Positions 35,591 to 37,619 of a stretch of 37,619 nt of DNA are shown here, piece by piece. Below the pieces are notes generated by a model that was not told the origin of the DNA, did not search any database, and worked only from the letters and a program-made list of their open reading frames with translations. The DNA comes from an uncultured Clostridia bacterium (lineage in GTDB: Bacteria > Bacillota > Clostridia > TANB77 > CAG-508): the NCBI GenBank assembly GCA_947590905.1, contig CANQCU010000016.1, forward strand, positions 1 through 37,619, read 5' to 3'. A program made the translations under genes and the position numbers. The stretch's first letter is position 1. Each line of letters begins with the position of its first letter.

Positions 35591-37232
35591 ATGCAAACAA
35601 AAGCAGAAAAGAAAACAAATAAAGCAGAAGGTTTTATGAAAAGTGTACTTGTACTTATGATATCACAAGTATTTATAAAACTTTTAGGATTTGTTTATAG
35701 AGTATATCTCACAAATAGAGAAGGATTTGGCGACGAAGGAAATGCAATTTATAGTGGAGGATACTTAATATATGCTTTACTTCTAACAATATCTTCAATA
35801 GGTGTGCCAAATGCAATATCAAAACTCGTATCAGAAAGAGTAGCAATTCGGAGATAATAAAGGAGCAAATAGAGTTTTTAAAATAGCTCTTATGACATTT
35901 GGAGTAATAGGACTAATTGGCACATTGATATTGTTTTTTGGAGCTGGATATATTTCAAATGTAATTTTACAAATACCAGAATCAGAGTTAACACTTGTTG
36001 CATTATCTCCTGCAATATTCTTTGTAACAGTAGCATCCGTAATGAGAGGATACTTTAATGGAAGAGATAAAATATCAGCAACAGCAAAAGCACAAACATT
36101 AGAACAAATATTTAAAACTATTCTAACAATTGCAGTAGTAGAAATAGTTGTACTTATATATGGCCAAAATGTAACAATTATGGCAGCTGGTGCAAACCTT
36201 GCAACTACTCTATCCGTAATATTAAGCTTTGGATATCTAGGACTTTACTATAAATTGTATAAGAAAAATCAAGGCGAAAATTTAAAAATACAAAAGGTAG
36301 ATTATAAACCTGAAAAAGCGATAGAAGTAGTAAAAAAAATATTATTTGTTTCAATTCCAATAACACTTAGTGCAATAATGTCAACATTAAACAAAAACAT
36401 AGATTCAATAACAGTAGTAAGAGGACTAAAAAAATTTCTATCAGAAGGAGAAGCAAAACTACAATATGGAATATTAAGTGGAAAAGTAGATACACTAACA
36501 ACACTTCCATTATCATTCAATATTGCATTTGCAACAGCATTAGTTCCAGCAATCTCTGCAGCAATGGCAAAAAAAGAATATGAAAGTGCAGAAAAACGAA
36601 TATCATTCTCATTATTGGTTACAATGATTATAGGATTGCCTTGTACCTTTGGAATGATAATATTTGCACAGCCAATAATAAATCTTATATTTCCTAATGC
36701 AACGGCAGGGGCTTTACTTCTACAAATAAGTGCATTAACAATAGTTTTTTCAGTACTTGCCCAGACAACTAATGGAGCATTGCAAGGACTCGGAAAAATT
36801 ATGATACCAGCAATTTCATCATTTGTAGGATTAGTTGTTAAATTAATATTAAATATTATATTAATATCAATACCAGAGATAGGAGTAAACGGTGCAGCTA
36901 TAGGTTCTATTGTTAATAACGTATTAGTATTTTTAATAAGTTATTATATACTTAATAAGACAATAAAATTAAATATAAAACCAATGAAATTTATCGTAAA
37001 ACCGTTACTTGCGACATTTATTATGTGTGTATGCTCATACTGGATATATTTATTTCTAGCGGGAACAATTGTAACAGAGAAAATCGCAACAATAATTGCA
37101 CTTGTTTTTGCAGTAGTAATATATTTTATAAGTATAATAGTTTTAAAAATATTTACAAAAGAGGAATTACACATGATACCTTATGGAAATAAATTGTGCA
37201 AAATACTTGAAACGACTGGTATATATAGATAA
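35591..37232 (+). CDS. SpoVB/MurJ-type polysaccharide or lipid flippase (MOP superfamily), one CGG +1 site
   Basis: Polytopic membrane transporter with about 14 helices. It starts near VLVLMISQVFIKLLGFVYRVYLTN and has the family segments IYSGGYLIYALLLTISSIGVPNAISKLVSE, MRGYFNGRDKISATAKAQTLEQIFKT, LPLSFNIAFATALVPAISAA and LQGLGKIMIPAISSF. This is the SpoVB/YtgP group rather than MATE drug exporters; it probably flips a cell-wall or spore-cortex lipid-linked precursor. The frame breaks at CGG 35849; skipping C gives SERVAIGDNKGANRVFKIAL and continues to 546 residues, normal length. AGAAAGAAGG precedes the ATG at 35591. In-frame TTC GGA type Gly codons elsewhere cause no break. Confidence 0.9.
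35849..35851 (+). other. CGG +1 frameshift site in the SpoVB-like gene
   Basis: GCA ATT [C] GGA GAT AAT gives V-A-I-G-D-N-K-G-A. In frame a TAA comes two codons after the CGG. Confidence 0.92.
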
Positions 37233-37337
37233 TTCTTAAATCGGCAAATTTACTTTAAGACAAAATTACGTAGAATTTATATGTCTCTAAGAAAAAAACA
37301 AAAAAATAAAATAAAAAAAGAAGGATTTTAAAGAAAT

Positions 37338-37375
37338 TTGACGAATAATCTTATTGTAGATATATACAATCTACA
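37338..37375 (+). promoter_or_regulatory. Promoter of the HU gene with an overlapping operator-like palindrome
   Basis: TTGACG (37338-37343), 17 bases, TATATA (37361-37366). TGTAGAT (37355-37361) and ATCTACA (37369-37375) form a perfect inverted repeat with a seven-base spacer covering the -10 and start region. Confidence 0.6.
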
Positions 37376-37404
37376 TAAACGAAACTTTATAGGAGGTAAT
37401 GTAA

Positions 37405-37619
37405 ATGAACAAATCTGATTTAATCGCAGCTATAGCTGCTAAAACAGGAGCAACTAAAAAATGTGCAGAAGCTTCTTTAAACGCAATGACAGAAGCTGTT
37501 ACTGATGCATTAGTAAAAGGAGACAAAGTACAATTAGTTGGATTCGGATCTTTCGAAGTTAGAAAAAGAGCAGCTAGAAAAGGAAGAAACCCACAAACTA
37601 AAGAAGAAATCAAAATACC
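37405..37619 (+). CDS. hup: HU-family DNA-binding protein (3' end outside window)
   Basis: Nucleoid protein; the first 71 residues are present. It begins MNKSDLIAAIAAKTGATKK and contains the HU signature VGFGSFEVRKRAARKGRNPQT leading into the DNA-binding beta arms (signature spread over residues about 44-64). AGGAGG lies eight bases before ATG 37405. GC-ending and GCT/AAA-rich codons suggest high expression. No CGG codon so far. It is cut by the window end. Confidence 0.95.
   Translation, partial: MNKSDLIAAIAAKTGATKKCAEASLNAMTEAVTDALVKGDKVQLVGFGSFEVRKRAARKGRNPQTKEEIKI

Overview
The window is strongly AT-rich, low-GC DNA from an endospore-forming member of the Clostridia/Firmicutes. The evidence is spo0A, sigH, dpaA-dpaB (dipicolinate synthase), ylbJ-ytaF and a SpoVB-type transporter, plus Firmicute-style Shine-Dalgarno sites and promoters. 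It is probably an uncultured gut lineage, but I cannot name the genus. Most genes are housekeeping: miaB, mutS, ispG, rnj, gltX, truA, a Ca2+-type P-type ATPase, leuS, cysE, ychF, an M18 aminopeptidase, asnB and an HU-family gene.

The outstanding observation is a uniform pattern of +1 frame breaks. Thirteen native genes are interrupted at 24 places. At all 24 the reading frame meets an in-frame CGG codon, and the homologous protein resumes if the C is skipped and the next triplet GGN is read as glycine (NNN-c-GGN). I found no in-frame CGG in any native gene that is read as an ordinary sense codon. Skipping the C restores signature motifs such as TGDGVNDAP in the P-type ATPase, AWGRG in Spo0A and PWYGQLMTRP in asparagine synthetase. 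CGT, CGC, CGA, AGA and AGG are used normally as arginine. I infer genome-wide, near-quantitative +1 decoding at CGG: an unassigned 'hungry' codon or a quadruplet-reading tRNA-Gly. It resembles what Euplotes does at stop codons. I know of no described bacterial case but could not search.

Layout. 1-4603: spo0A 3' end, miaB, mutS. 4705-9928: ispG, rnj, gltX, with a structured repeat between ispG and rnj. 9929-12360: repeats, a membrane-anchored hypothetical gene, truA, a large hairpin element with a 23-bp tandem array, and a small membrane protein. 12365-14443, minus strand: a GC-rich cassette gene, ylbJ, ytaF. 14579-17179: the P-type ATPase with six CGG sites. 17447-21120: a large unknown coiled-coil protein and a cell-wall amidase. 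21280-22741: a second GC-rich cassette, sigH, tRNA-Thr. 22910-24180: a transglutaminase-like protein and its partner. 24195-24463: a possible small RNA and membrane peptide. 24614-31256: leuS, cysE (minus), a third GC-rich cassette, ychF, the aminopeptidase. 31370-32953, minus: dpaB and dpaA. 33199-35014: asnB with four CGG sites. 35107-35364, minus: a fourth GC-rich cassette. 35591-37619: the SpoVB-like transporter and the start of an HU gene.

Four short genes (12365, 21280, 27892, 35107) are visibly GC-richer, single-gene units with their own promoters and terminators. Three of them contain ordinary in-frame CGG codons, six in total. They look foreign and form a natural contrast to the host rule. 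Three families of structured intergenic repeats are also present. Their paired arms differ between copies while staying complementary within each copy.
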